Positions 1 through 7,986 of a stretch of DNA of 24,668 bases are shown one piece after another. Source of the stretch: Methanothrix sp. (GTDB lineage Archaea; Halobacteriota; Methanosarcinia; Methanotrichales; Methanotrichaceae). Positions within the stretch are counted from its first letter, which is position 1. Every line of letters starts with the position of its first letter. The translations under genes and the position numbers were made by a program. The stretch is taken from the NCBI GenBank assembly GCA_003162615.1, contig PMNG01000059.1, forward strand, positions 3,534 to 28,201, given 5' to 3'. Below the pieces are notes generated by a model. The model saw nothing but the letters and a program-made list of their open reading frames with translations. It did no database searches and had not been told where the DNA came from.

Positions 1-108
1 CATGACGGAAAAGTTCTGTTGGAGGGCATCTTCGGAGACTCCTTAAACGTGGAAGGCAAGCATTCCGAGTTAAACATAATCGCTCAGGATGTAGTCATAG
101 CGAACTAG
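1..108 (+). CDS. C-terminal end of an unidentified protein (partial)
   Basis: The first 108 bases read openly in frame 1 and end in TAG at 106-108, giving 35 residues that finish in QDVVIAN. The gene starts outside the window. The fragment alternates hydrophobic and polar residues, as in a beta-rich domain, but carries no motif that allows a family assignment. Its stop overlaps the end of a short open frame on the opposite strand. Nothing can be said of its function. Confidence 0.55.
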   Translation, partial: HDGKVLLEGIFGDSLNVEGKHSELNIIAQDVVIAN

Positions 109-621
109 GTATTTTTACACAGCTGTTTCGCGATTCGTTGCTTTAGAAATATAAGAGAGTTGGCATCTCTCGTCTCAAATTTTTGGGGGTAACTGACACG
201 TCTTTGATGCCTCGAAGTTAATTCGTCATCATCCGTAACCAAACAAATGTCTCGATCTCCATCAGGCATCAATAGAAATCTGCACCGAATTTCGCTTATA
301 AGAACATTTATTTGATGTTTCTGACCCCATAGATTGGTGAAAAGCGGCTAGCTAATTGAATCATCATCGCAATTACCGATCTCTAGATTTCACATCGCCG
401 AAAAGGCAATGCCAAACTTCGATATTTCCTTAATACAGAGAGCAATAGTTTTTCTGTTACAGATAAATGAGCGGCAACGTACACGCAGTAGAGCTGCCGA
501 GGTATGCGAAGCTTCCGCTTAAATCAAATTTTCGGACCTGGAGTGGGAGTATCAGAAGATTTAAAGAGGAGCAATTACATATCTTTTTTGGAATTGCATC
601 TTTGATCTGTTGGGAGATAAG
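109..621. other. Gene-poor stretch with a possible gene remnant
   Basis: No convincing complete gene is visible. On the minus strand a frame is open from about 350 down to a TAG at 105-107. Its only ATG (267-269) would give 54 residues beginning MPDGDRDICLVTDDDE. The composition looks protein-like but there is no ribosome binding site, so it may be the tail of a decayed gene. A plus-strand frame at 467-628 overlaps the start of the next gene and is probably chance. The sequence GATTTAAAG near 558 could be the TATA element of the following gene. Confidence 0.3.
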
Positions 622-1020
622 ATGGTGAAAATAAATATAATTTATATAATTCTGCTTGCCCTGACTTTGTCGGATTTTGGAATAAACGTTAGCTTGGCTG
701 GCGTCGATGGTACCTGGAAAATAAATGGTTTTGGAGCCGACAGTATGGTACTCGCGCAGTCAGGCAATCACGTTTATGGGACGTACAATACTCACCAAGG
801 CCAAGGTACTATCGATGGCTACATCGATGCTCAAAATGTCTGGCAGGGGACGTGGAACGAACCATTCAACGATGATTGGGGATATTTCTCAGCGGCTTTT
901 TCCAACGACACCTCTCGTCTGTGTGGAGACTGGAAATATGCCTACAGCGACAGCGAAGGATATTGGTATCGCCCCTACGACGGCGGTTGGGACGGCAGTT
1001 TCCAAGGGGTAAAGCTATAG
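622..1020 (+). CDS. Small secreted beta-rich protein of unknown function
   Basis: The predicted protein has 132 residues. The ATG at 622 is chosen because GGGAG lies five bases upstream; an in-frame TTG at 610 is less likely. Residues 1 to about 27 form a signal peptide (short basic start, hydrophobic core IIYIILLAL, then a small-residue region ending near SLAG). The mature part is rich in Gly, Trp, Tyr and Asp, with repeated short strands such as GTW, GTY and GTI. This suggests a small all-beta extracellular domain of lipocalin-like or beta-barrel character. There are no catalytic motifs and only one cysteine. It stands alone, convergent with the hdr operon. The family is not recognised; export is the only confident inference. 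Confidence 0.65.
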   Translation: MVKINIIYIILLALTLSDFGINVSLAGVDGTWKINGFGADSMVLAQSGNHVYGTYNTHQGQGTIDGYIDAQNVWQGTWNEPFNDDWGYFSAAFSNDTSRLCGDWKYAYSDSEGYWYRPYDGGWDGSFQGVKL

Positions 1021-1040
1021 TAAGCCATAGAACAACAAAA

Positions 1041-1053
1041 AGTCTGAAAGACT
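1041..1053. terminator. Short inverted repeat between convergent genes
   Basis: AGTCT and AGACT are separated by GAA just downstream of the secreted-protein gene and upstream, on this strand, of the end of hdrB. The stem is only five base pairs and no T tract follows, so a terminator role is weak. Confidence 0.2.
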
Positions 1054-1169
1054 GAGAACCACTACGGTCCTAAGTCCGTTTCATTCTTTCTTACCAGCAT
1101 AACTTTCGGAATTATGTGCCAGCCAGCGCTTGAGCTATTATACAATCAACCTTCATTTCTCGATCATTC

Positions 1170-2015
1170 CTACTTGGCCACCCTCTCGTAAACCTTCTCC
1201 ACTACCGGCATCGGCGACACAGAGTTCATATTGAGCCCCAGCTCCTCAGGCCCCAGGCCGAGGGCTATCCCGACGAGCTGGGTCACATAAAGAACAGGAA
1301 TGCCGATCTGCTCTCCATGCCTCCGCTCCAGGGACTTCTGTTTGGCATCGAGCATCAGATGGCAAAGAGGGCAAACAGTGACTAGGACCTCTGCTCCTGC
1401 CTTCTTGGCGTCTTTTAGAATGCTGTAGATTATATCCGCTGCAGCCTCCTCCTGAGGCATGAATATGGGACCCGCGCAGCAGAAGGCCTTGAGCCCGAAA
1501 TCTACCGGTTCTGCCTTCAGGGTCTTTACTAGCCCTTCCATGATAGTGGGAAACTCAGGGCTATCTATGCCGCCTTTCGGCCTGGTCAGCAGACAGCCAT
1601 AGTAGGGTGCTGTCTTAAGGTCTTTCAGCGGAACGACCAACCTGTCATCGTCCTTCTGAAGCACTTCGAGGATCACGTCCAGGACGTGCCTGATCCGCGC
1701 GCGCTCATGGCTTTTGGTTAGGACTGCATCGACCTTAGACCGGACCTCCGGCACCTCCATCCGCTGCACTGCGTTTCTCAGGTTGCTGTAGCAGATTGAG
1801 CATGGTGTCATTATGGGAAGTTCAGTCTGGATTATGTTCCTGGCTGCCAAGCCGGTGCTGACCAACTCATTTGGAACGTGAGTGGCTCCGCAGCAGGACC
1901 AGTCCGGCAGCTCCTCAAGCTCGATTCCCAGAGCAACACACACCGCCCTGGTTGAGCGGTCCATCTCCTTACCTGTCGACCGAGAGACGCACCCGGGATA
2001 ATAAGCCAGCCTCAT
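1170..2015 (-). CDS. hdrB: Heterodisulfide reductase subunit B (HdrB)
   Basis: HdrB is the catalytic subunit that reduces the CoM-S-S-CoB heterodisulfide on two non-cubane [4Fe-4S] clusters. The 281-residue protein has both cysteine-rich CCG domains intact: C9, C41-C42, C72 and C75, then C141, C179-C180, C215 and C218. Length fits the family. The ATG at 2013-2015 overlaps the hdrC stop (ATGA), so the two are probably translationally coupled, with GGAAAAGG just upstream. It is the last gene of a five-gene minus-strand operon that starts with the hdrA-mvhD fusion. The enzyme is cytoplasmic, unlike membrane HdrDE. By its partner it is closest in arrangement to the HdrA2B2C2 type described in Methanosarcina. 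Confidence 0.95.
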   Translation of the reverse strand: MRLAYYPGCVSRSTGKEMDRSTRAVCVALGIELEELPDWSCCGATHVPNELVSTGLAARNIIQTELPIMTPCSICYSNLRNAVQRMEVPEVRSKVDAVLTKSHERARIRHVLDVILEVLQKDDDRLVVPLKDLKTAPYYGCLLTRPKGGIDSPEFPTIMEGLVKTLKAEPVDFGLKAFCCAGPIFMPQEEAAADIIYSILKDAKKAGAEVLVTVCPLCHLMLDAKQKSLERRHGEQIGIPVLYVTQLVGIALGLGPEELGLNMNSVSPMPVVEKVYERVAK

Positions 2016-2548
2016 CCTTTTCCCAGCTCTGCGAAGATGCTCTTCACCTCATCTGTTCCCTTGATCCTGTCCTTCTGAACTGTTATCTTACCCTTGGGGA
2101 GCAACTCCAGGCCCATCTCCATGGTTTGGACCGCCGACGCGGGATCGGCCAACAAGTACTCGGCTGATAGCAGAGCCTCGGATATCCTACCTAAGTCCAT
2201 TATCTGGCGCATGAACAGGTCCTCGTAGGCCTGGTCCTTGTCCTTTCTTCCCTCTCTCTCGAAGATGTCCCTGAGGGCCCCCACAAGAACCTTGGGCCGG
2301 ATGCCACGAGGGCACCGGACGGTGCATAGCAGGCAAGATGTGCACAGCCATACTGAGCTGCTGGCAAGAGCCTCCTCCTTCCTACCCTCAAGGGAAAACT
2401 TCACCAGTCTTCGGATGCTGTTGTCCATCAGGTGGGCAGTGGGACAGGCAGCCGAACAGGTGCCGCACTGGATGCAGGTTCTGACCTCAAGACCCGCCAG
2501 CCTCAGGACCTCATTTGTGAACTTTGCGTCTCCTTTCACCGGACTCAC
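2012..2548 (-). CDS. hdrC: Heterodisulfide reductase subunit C (HdrC)
   Basis: HdrC is the electron-transfer subunit that passes electrons from HdrA to HdrB. In this 178-residue protein two classical [4Fe-4S] motifs are seen, at C25/C28/C31/C35 (CIQCGTCSAACP) and C69/C72/C75/C79 (CTSCLLCTVRCP). The GTG start at 2546-2548 overlaps the stop of the polyferredoxin gene (GTGA), with GAGGAG immediately upstream. A second GTG three codons later is possible. The 3' end overlaps hdrB by four bases. The order polyferredoxin-hdrC-hdrB with these overlaps implies stoichiometric co-expression of one cytoplasmic complex. Confidence 0.94.
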   Translation of the reverse strand: MSPVKGDAKFTNEVLRLAGLEVRTCIQCGTCSAACPTAHLMDNSIRRLVKFSLEGRKEEALASSSVWLCTSCLLCTVRCPRGIRPKVLVGALRDIFEREGRKDKDQAYEDLFMRQIMDLGRISEALLSAEYLLADPASAVQTMEMGLELLPKGKITVQKDRIKGTDEVKSIFAELGKG

Positions 2549-3651
2549 GTCTCCTCTGCTGCTGCTTCTTGTGACTTTTCCTTATTCTTTTCGATCTGTT
2601 TCTTCGCCTCGGCCTTTTTCAGACGCTCCACGATCTTGTCACTGGCCACAATGGCGGGCTCCCTCTCCATGATGAACCGAGTTTTTGGCTTTTTCAGAAT
2701 CGGCACAACGGGCCGCAGTGCCTCTTCTACTAGCCTCTGCAGCTCTGGGTCGCGCACAGGCATATCAATTTTTGCCAGAGGTAGGCGCTCGATCTCAGGC
2801 GGGACCACGGCCCCTGAGACATCGGGCCTCTTCTTCTCACCGGTGACTATAGAAGAAATGGCATCCTTCCACTCCGATGCCCAGGGCGTCTCTTTGATCT
2901 CTGTGTGACGAACTTTTGATCGCTCAACATCTATGGCCGAGACTGGACAGGCCTTGGCGCAGGCTCCGCAGAGGATACACTGCTCTTTCACAGGGGCTGC
3001 CTTGCTGCGTTCGTCCACATACCAGCACTTAGCAGGGCAGACATTGAAACACGCCTGGCATCCCAAGGGGTCACACCGGACAAGGTTCTTCTCTATGAGC
3101 TTGATCTCACCCTCAAAGGGTTTCTTGACTTCAATGGCTTCATAAGGGCAGACCAGAGCGCACCTTCCGCAGCCTATGCACAGGTCCTTATCGATCTCTA
3201 TCTTGCCTTCGATATCCAGCTTGGCCTCCAGAGGAGGGCCTTCCACCTTTATGGCCTCTTCTGGGCAGAGGGGAACGCACAGGCCGCAATAATCGCACAG
3301 ATCCTCGTCTACCAGGAGCTGCTCGTAGGGAACCAGCTCTCTGGGAGTCTTTTCCTTCTCGCTCTTCTCCACCAGCAAGAAGGCCTTACAGAATCTGGCA
3401 CACCGGCCGCAGAGGTTGCACTTGTCCCTGTCAATGGTTATCTTTCCCTTTACGCCCTTCCGGAGAGGTCCATAGTCATCCCTGGTCTTGTTGAAGATTA
3501 CTTTGATGGCCTTGGTAGGGCAAACCGGCTCGCAAAGTAGGCAGGGCAGGCACTTCTCGTTTGGAACCGCTTCGGCCACCAGCTTGGGGTACTGCTCCAG
3601 TTCCCGGAAATCCTTAGCCTTCGTAGCCTCATCCGTAGCCTTGTCTGTCAT
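2545..3651 (-). CDS. Six-cluster polyferredoxin, FwdF/FmdF-like
   Basis: This 368-residue protein carries six cysteine motifs: residues 34-44, 78-88, 119-129, 158-168, an atypical one at about 193-209 (CDPLGCQACFNVCPAKC), and 225-235. A charged cluster-free C-terminal region of some 130 residues follows, ending in a Lys/Glu-rich tail. The spacing, and the atypical fifth motif, recall FwdF, the polyferredoxin of formylmethanofuran dehydrogenase; an MvhB-type polyferredoxin is the alternative. The start ATG at 3649-3651 is preceded by GGTGAT, a good match to the 16S 3' end. With the two-cluster ferredoxin just upstream in the operon the pair has eight clusters, the number reported for FwdF. It probably carries electrons between HdrA and another redox enzyme. 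Confidence 0.85.
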   Translation of the reverse strand: MTDKATDEATKAKDFRELEQYPKLVAEAVPNEKCLPCLLCEPVCPTKAIKVIFNKTRDDYGPLRKGVKGKITIDRDKCNLCGRCARFCKAFLLVEKSEKEKTPRELVPYEQLLVDEDLCDYCGLCVPLCPEEAIKVEGPPLEAKLDIEGKIEIDKDLCIGCGRCALVCPYEAIEVKKPFEGEIKLIEKNLVRCDPLGCQACFNVCPAKCWYVDERSKAAPVKEQCILCGACAKACPVSAIDVERSKVRHTEIKETPWASEWKDAISSIVTGEKKRPDVSGAVVPPEIERLPLAKIDMPVRDPELQRLVEEALRPVVPILKKPKTRFIMEREPAIVASDKIVERLKKAEAKKQIEKNKEKSQEAAAEET

Positions 3652-3671
3652 GCCATCACCGAAGCTTTATT

Positions 3672-4001
3672 TCAACTGATCTCCGTTGCAAGAGCGTTCT
3701 CTGTTGTCGGCACCTTCTCTTTGACCGTCATCCTGAAGGCATGGACGGGACAGAAGTTGGCGCACATACCGCAGAAGACGCATGCGTCCGGGTCTATCAG
3801 TACCGGCGGTGCGTCCATTCCCTTGGCGATCTCCTGGAGCGGCCCTTCTGCGAGGGCTTTCTTGGGGCAGAGGGCTACGCAGATGGAGCAACCGACGCAT
3901 TTCTTGTAATCGTAATCCAGGACCTTTTCTGATTCGGCAGTCCTTTGCTTGCACCGGATGTGGGAGTCTTCTACATCCATCTCTTTTTCGATCTCCATCA
4001 T
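3672..4001 (-). CDS. 2[4Fe-4S] ferredoxin in hdr operon
   Basis: The 109-residue ferredoxin has motifs at residues 35-45 (CVGCSICVALCP) and 74-84 (CVFCGMCANFCP), separated by a 28-residue linker and preceded by a charged N-terminus of about 30 residues. The frame stays open upstream to 4112, but the start is set at the ATG at 3999-4001. That ATG overlaps the hdrA stop (ATGA) and has AGGAGG about 13 bases before it. A second ATG follows directly. The gene lies between hdrA and the six-cluster polyferredoxin, with 20 bases to the latter. It may be FwdG-like, or the N-terminal piece of a split FwdF-like polyferredoxin; its role as an electron carrier for HdrA is inferred from the operon. Confidence 0.88.
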   Translation of the reverse strand: MMEIEKEMDVEDSHIRCKQRTAESEKVLDYDYKKCVGCSICVALCPKKALAEGPLQEIAKGMDAPPVLIDPDACVFCGMCANFCPVHAFRMTVKEKVPTTENALATEIS

Positions 4002-6376
4002 GCGCCGGGCAAGGCCTCCTTCAGCTCTGTACCTATGGGTCCCATCTCTTTTAGCTCCTGAACGAACTGCTTGATGTCCTTGGCGAAGATGTCGCCCTCG
4101 CTCGCAGCGCACCAGACGATCTTAACCCTTCCAGGGTTGATGCCGATCTTTTCAAGGACGCCCTTGAGTACCTCCACCCTCTGCAACGCCTGGTAATTGC
4201 CCTTGACGTAATGGCACTCACCTAGGCGGCAACCTGCCACCAGAACACCGTCCGCCCCTCGCTGGAGTGCCTCCAGGATGAAGCTCGGATCCACTCGTCC
4301 AGCGCACATGACCCTGATGTTGCGGGCGTTGGTTGGGTACTGGATTCTTGATGTTCCTGCCAGGTCGGCTGCCCCGTAGCTGCACCAGTTGCAGAGGAAG
4401 GCCACGATAAGGGGAAACTCGCTCTTCTCCTCAGTAGCGGCTCTGATCTGAGCCAGAATCTGCTGATCCGAGAACAGGCGCATCTGGATCGCGTCCACAG
4501 GGCAAGCTGCAGCACACGAGCCACACCCTTTGCAGGCGGCCTCGTCCACAAGTGCAGGGCTCTTGACAGAGATCGCCCTTTTGGGGCAGACATCTTCACA
4601 TAGCTTGCACTGCGTGCATAGGTCCCTATCGACGTAAGCCGAGGTCGGCTCAAGCTCTATCTCGCCTTTGCTAAGCAGCCTCATGGCCTTAGCCGCGGCT
4701 GCGCTACCCTGTGCAATGGATGTCTGGATCTCCTTTGGACCAGAGGCGCAGCCTGCGATGAAGACTCCATCAATGTGCGCCTCTACTGGTCTCATCTTTG
4801 GGTGAGCGATCTCGAAGAACCCGTCTGTCCTCCTGGAGAGGCCCAGCAGGTTGCCCAGGACTTCGGCGTTCTTGTCAGGCTCTAGGCCAATGGATAAGAC
4901 GGCCAGATCGTACTTGACCCTTCTGAAGCTGCTAGATAGCGTGTCCTCAAAATTAAGGTAAAGACTCCCGTCTTCCTCGTCTATCTCGGACACTCGTGCC
5001 CGAACGAAGTTTATTCCCAGCTTTTGGGCTCGCAGATAGAACTCCTCATAACCCTCGCCGCCTGCTCTGATATCGATGTAGTGGATGGTGATCTCGGTGT
5101 CCGGATACTTCTCCTTGACAAGCTGAGCGTTCTTGAGGGATGCCATGCAGCAGATACGGGAGCAGTATATGTTGCCCACAGTAGCGTCCCTGGAGCCCAC
5201 GCACTGCAGGAAGGCTATAGACCCTGCGATCTCTCCTGTGGAAGGTCGGACCACTTCGCCCCGAGTCGGTCCGGCGGCGTTGAGCATCCTCTCAAGCTGT
5301 AAGGAGGTTATGACATCTCTGTGCCTGCCGAAGCCGTACTCTTCCTTTCTCGTTGCATCGAAAGGCTGCCAGCCCGTGGCCACGATTATTGCCCCCACTG
5401 TGAGTTTGAACTCCTCTTGTTTCTCCTCGAAGTTGACTGCATCGGCCGGGCAGGCTTCAATGCAACGGGCACAACCAATGCAGGCCTGGGGATCCACGCA
5501 GGCCACCTGTGGCACCGCTTGTGGGAATGGCACATAGATGGCCTTTCTCTTTCCGATCCCGAAGTTGTACTCACTAGGGACCTCGACGGGGCAGACACCG
5601 GCACACTCATTGATGCAGCCCTTGCACTTCTTCAAGTCAACGAACCTGGCCTTTTTCACTCCTGAGACCCTGAAGTTCCCCACGCTGCCCTCCACTCCGA
5701 GGATCTCCGAGTAGATCATCAGTGTTATGAGCGGGTGGTTGTACACATCGGACATCTTTGGCGCCAGAACGCAAATGGAGCAGTCGTTTGTCGGAAAAAC
5801 GTCCGTGAGAAGGGCCATGTAGCCGCCGATGGTGGGCCGGCGTTCTACCAGATAGACGTGTTGCCCTGAGTCGGCCAGATCAAGAGCAGCCTGAATTCCT
5901 GCAACGCCTCCACCGACGACCAAGACATCCCTGCTGACAGGAATTGTCGCGCTCTCCAGTGGCTGGAGCAGAGCGGCCTTTGCCACAGCCATACGAATCA
6001 GGTCCTTCGCCTTTTGGGTCGCCATAGCTGGCTGGTCCATGTGCACCCAGGAGCACTGCTCTCTGATGTTAGCCATCTCCAGCATGTAAGGGTTCAGTCC
6101 GGCCTTGGTTATGGCTCTCCTGAAAGTAGGTTCATGAAGCCTGGGCGAGCATGCGGCCACTACAACGCGATCCAGTTTAAAATCCGCGACGTCCTTCTGG
6201 ATCTGCTCCTGGCCGATGTCTGAGCAGGAGAATGGAAGGTCCCTGGCGATGACAACGTCCGGCAGCTTTTCAGAAAAAGATTTAAGCTCATCCATATTCA
6301 GGACGCCAGCGATGTTCAGGCCGCAGTGACAGACGTAGACGCCGATGGGCATAGGACTCTGTACGTGAATACGCAT
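3998..6376 (-). CDS. hdrA: HdrA fused to MvhD (HdrA2-type subunit)
   Basis: HdrA is the FAD subunit that performs flavin-based electron bifurcation in soluble heterodisulfide reductases. From the chosen ATG the protein has 792 residues. Features in order are the N-terminal CHCGLNIAG motif (about 16-24), the FAD-binding GGGVAG (155-160), DCSIC near 198-202 with Cys and not selenocysteine, and an inserted ferredoxin domain (about 251-310). Two further [4Fe-4S] motifs lie at 587-625, and an MvhD-like domain at about 653-775 with CNWCSYGAAD, MCAGR and GCRLGECHY. The start at 6374-6376 has AAGGATTGG before it; an upstream TTG at 6421 is in frame but lacks a ribosome binding site. The HdrA-MvhD fusion is known from Methanosarcina HdrA2. 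No hydrogenase genes (mvhA, mvhG) are nearby. Confidence 0.95.
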   Translation of the reverse strand: MRIHVQSPMPIGVYVCHCGLNIAGVLNMDELKSFSEKLPDVVIARDLPFSCSDIGQEQIQKDVADFKLDRVVVAACSPRLHEPTFRRAITKAGLNPYMLEMANIREQCSWVHMDQPAMATQKAKDLIRMAVAKAALLQPLESATIPVSRDVLVVGGGVAGIQAALDLADSGQHVYLVERRPTIGGYMALLTDVFPTNDCSICVLAPKMSDVYNHPLITLMIYSEILGVEGSVGNFRVSGVKKARFVDLKKCKGCINECAGVCPVEVPSEYNFGIGKRKAIYVPFPQAVPQVACVDPQACIGCARCIEACPADAVNFEEKQEEFKLTVGAIIVATGWQPFDATRKEEYGFGRHRDVITSLQLERMLNAAGPTRGEVVRPSTGEIAGSIAFLQCVGSRDATVGNIYCSRICCMASLKNAQLVKEKYPDTEITIHYIDIRAGGEGYEEFYLRAQKLGINFVRARVSEIDEEDGSLYLNFEDTLSSSFRRVKYDLAVLSIGLEPDKNAEVLGNLLGLSRRTDGFFEIAHPKMRPVEAHIDGVFIAGCASGPKEIQTSIAQGSAAAAKAMRLLSKGEIELEPTSAYVDRDLCTQCKLCEDVCPKRAISVKSPALVDEAACKGCGSCAAACPVDAIQMRLFSDQQILAQIRAATEEKSEFPLIVAFLCNWCSYGAADLAGTSRIQYPTNARNIRVMCAGRVDPSFILEALQRGADGVLVAGCRLGECHYVKGNYQALQRVEVLKGVLEKIGINPGRVKIVWCAASEGDIFAKDIKQFVQELKEMGPIGTELKEALPGA

Positions 6377-6455
6377 CCAATCCTTAAAACTTATGTGGTT
6401 AGCTTTCTCCTTGAGGATCAATTAAGGCTATAGCCAGTGTCAAATCGTACCTCTA

Positions 6456-6464
6456 CTATAAATT
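6456..6464. promoter_or_regulatory. Shared TATA region for hdrA operon and phosphoribosyltransferase gene
   Basis: CTATAAATT on the plus strand reads AATTTATAG on the minus strand, so one short element resembles an archaeal TATA box in both directions. On the plus side transcription would start near 6485, giving a leader of about 12 bases to the ATG at 6497. On the minus side it would start near 6434, giving a leader of about 58 bases that contains the hdrA ribosome binding site. Positions are inferred from the usual 25-base spacing. Confidence 0.5.
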
Positions 6465-6496
6465 CATTGAAAGCCTAATAGTCATTGATCTTTACC

Positions 6497-7198
6497 ATGT
6501 CGGCCAGTATAATCGAGGACCAGAGGCTCCGGAACAGAACCGGCGTTTTTGAGGACAGAGATGAGGCGGGAAAGTACCTTGCCAGGTCCTTGGAAGGCTT
6601 CCACTGGCAGAACGCCATCGTCCTTGCCATTCCTTCAGGAGGTGTTCCCATCGGTCTGGCCATCTCCTCACGTCTCGGACTGCCCTTCGACCTTATCATT
6701 ATCAGAAAGATTCCCGTGCCTGGTAACACTGAGGCCGGCTTCGGGGCGATAAGCCTGGAAGGGGACATGGTCCTGAACGACTCCATGGTCGGGATGCTTG
6801 GCCTAACCAAAGAGGAGATCAAGGGGCTGGCAGAGCTGGTAAGAGAGGAACTGAGGGCCAGGAACCACATTTTCAGAGAGGACCGGCCCTGGCCCGACCT
6901 GAAGGGAAAAGTGGTAATCCTTGCGGACGATGGCCTGGCATCGGGTTACACGATGACGACCGCTGCTCGCCTGGTCAGGAGGCACGAACCAGAAAAAATC
7001 GTTGTGGCCGTGCCTACAGCCTCCCTGCACACCATTGAGATGGTGGCCGAGGAGGTGGAGATGATCGTCTGCCCTAACATCCGGACAGGTAGCTATTTTG
7101 CTGTGGCCGAAGCCTACAGAAACTGGTACGACTTATCTAGGGAAGAGGTTTTGGGAATGTTGAGGACGTACAATATCTTATCCGAAAAGACCAAGTAA
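6497..7198 (+). CDS. Phosphoribosyltransferase-domain protein
   Basis: A 233-residue soluble protein of the type I phosphoribosyltransferase fold. The PRPP-binding loop is at residues 139-153 (VVILADDGLASGYTM), with the acidic pair and the following small residues intact. An upstream loop AIPSGGVPIGLAI (44-56) and the LIIIRKIPVPGNTEAGFGA segment resemble the predicted phosphoribosyltransferases of the COG1926 type. Substrate cannot be told from the sequence; such genes occur in many archaea and bacteria without a settled role. The ATG at 6497 is preferred over an in-frame TTG at 6485 because the putative TATA box leaves only a short leader. It is divergent from the hdr operon and probably unrelated in function. 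Confidence 0.85.
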   Translation: MSASIIEDQRLRNRTGVFEDRDEAGKYLARSLEGFHWQNAIVLAIPSGGVPIGLAISSRLGLPFDLIIIRKIPVPGNTEAGFGAISLEGDMVLNDSMVGMLGLTKEEIKGLAELVREELRARNHIFREDRPWPDLKGKVVILADDGLASGYTMTTAARLVRRHEPEKIVVAVPTASLHTIEMVAEEVEMIVCPNIRTGSYFAVAEAYRNWYDLSREEVLGMLRTYNILSEKTK

Positions 7199-7418
7199 CC
7201 GACTGGTCCTAAATAAGTATCCATAGACGCATCTGAGAAGTTGTTATGTTGGAGTTGCGAGAAAAACGACCTCAACGAGTCAGACGAGCAACGTGTCTGT
7301 CGATATTATACGTTTGAATTTATTCGGTCTCCAATTACCGGGCAATCATACGAAGGAAAGGCTTTCCATAAGCGCCTAACTGCCCTATTGCATTAACCAT
7401 TCCTTGATTTTCTTCATA

Positions 7419-7817
7419 TTAGAACTGATTCCAGTCGGGCCACTCGTCAGTGACGATATCGATATCGTTATTCTTATTGATCAAGGCTTTTTGATATGAT
7501 GGGTTTATCTCAATAGCCCTGGTGTAATCCTGGATGGCCGAATTGTAGTCGCCCTGGAGGTCATGGACCGCGCCCCTGTTGTACCAAGCTTCTGCATACG
7601 ATGAATTGATCGTCGTTGCGCTATCGAACGACTTGAGGGCCTCATCGTACTTGCCCAGCATGCCTAGATCGATGCCTTTGTTATTCCAGGCTACTGCGTT
7701 TTGAGGATCAATCTCTATAACCTTATCGTAAGCCTGTATAGAATCGTTGTATCGATCTTGATTGTAAAGGGTTAAACCAACATCAAACCATTCTGTTGCG
7801 TTTAGCTGTCCAAGCAC
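7419..7817 (-). CDS. Short TPR-repeat protein, probably exported
   Basis: From the in-frame GTG at 7815-7817 this reads as 132 residues with three tetratricopeptide repeats, marked by AWNNKG, AWYNRG and the DP/NP turns (IEIDPQN, IEINPSY), and ends DEWPDWNQF. TPRs form protein-binding helical scaffolds. The GTG is unlikely to be the real start: it has no ribosome binding site, and the same frame continues upstream with a hydrophobic run (ILVLLLITVITVPVLG) that is a typical signal-peptide core. The entry uses the conservative start and the upstream part is described separately. Partner and role are unknown. A longer TPR protein lies at 20088-20813. Confidence 0.7.
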   Translation of the reverse strand: MLGQLNATEWFDVGLTLYNQDRYNDSIQAYDKVIEIDPQNAVAWNNKGIDLGMLGKYDEALKSFDSATTINSSYAEAWYNRGAVHDLQGDYNSAIQDYTRAIEINPSYQKALINKNNDIDIVTDEWPDWNQF

Positions 7818-7893
7818 CGGAACTGTGATGACCGTAATCAGTAACAGGACTAGAATTAAACTCAGGTTCGTCCTCCTTCCTCCTGTTTGTCAT
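7818..7893 (-). other. Signal-peptide region of the TPR gene with unclear start or frameshift
   Basis: In frame with the TPR gene, codons from about 7865 to 7818 encode LSLILVLLLITVITVPVLG, then a stop (TGA) lies upstream at 7890-7892. Two readings are possible. First, the ATG at 7891-7893, placed 20-25 bases after TATTTTAAATTG, starts the gene as MTNRRK and one base in the purine run near 7875 is extra; removing it joins the frames into a well-formed signal peptide. Second, translation starts at the CTG at 7863-7865, six bases after a strong AGGAGG. Neither can be settled from sequence. Confidence 0.5.
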
Positions 7894-7986
7894 AAGACGT
7901 TCAATTTAAAATAGGTTGTGTGATACAAGGCACTAAAATGAGGTTTTGAATTAGGACGCTCAGCCTCTATAAACACTCCAGGCTGG

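Noticed and set aside
467..628. 53-codon plus-strand frame beginning MSGNVHAVEL
   Set aside because: It has no ribosome binding site and runs over the start of the secreted-protein gene in another frame; likely chance.
3998..6421. Upstream TTG start for hdrA at 6421
   Set aside because: It lacks a ribosome binding site; the ATG at 6376 has one and matches the usual HdrA beginning before the CHCG motif.
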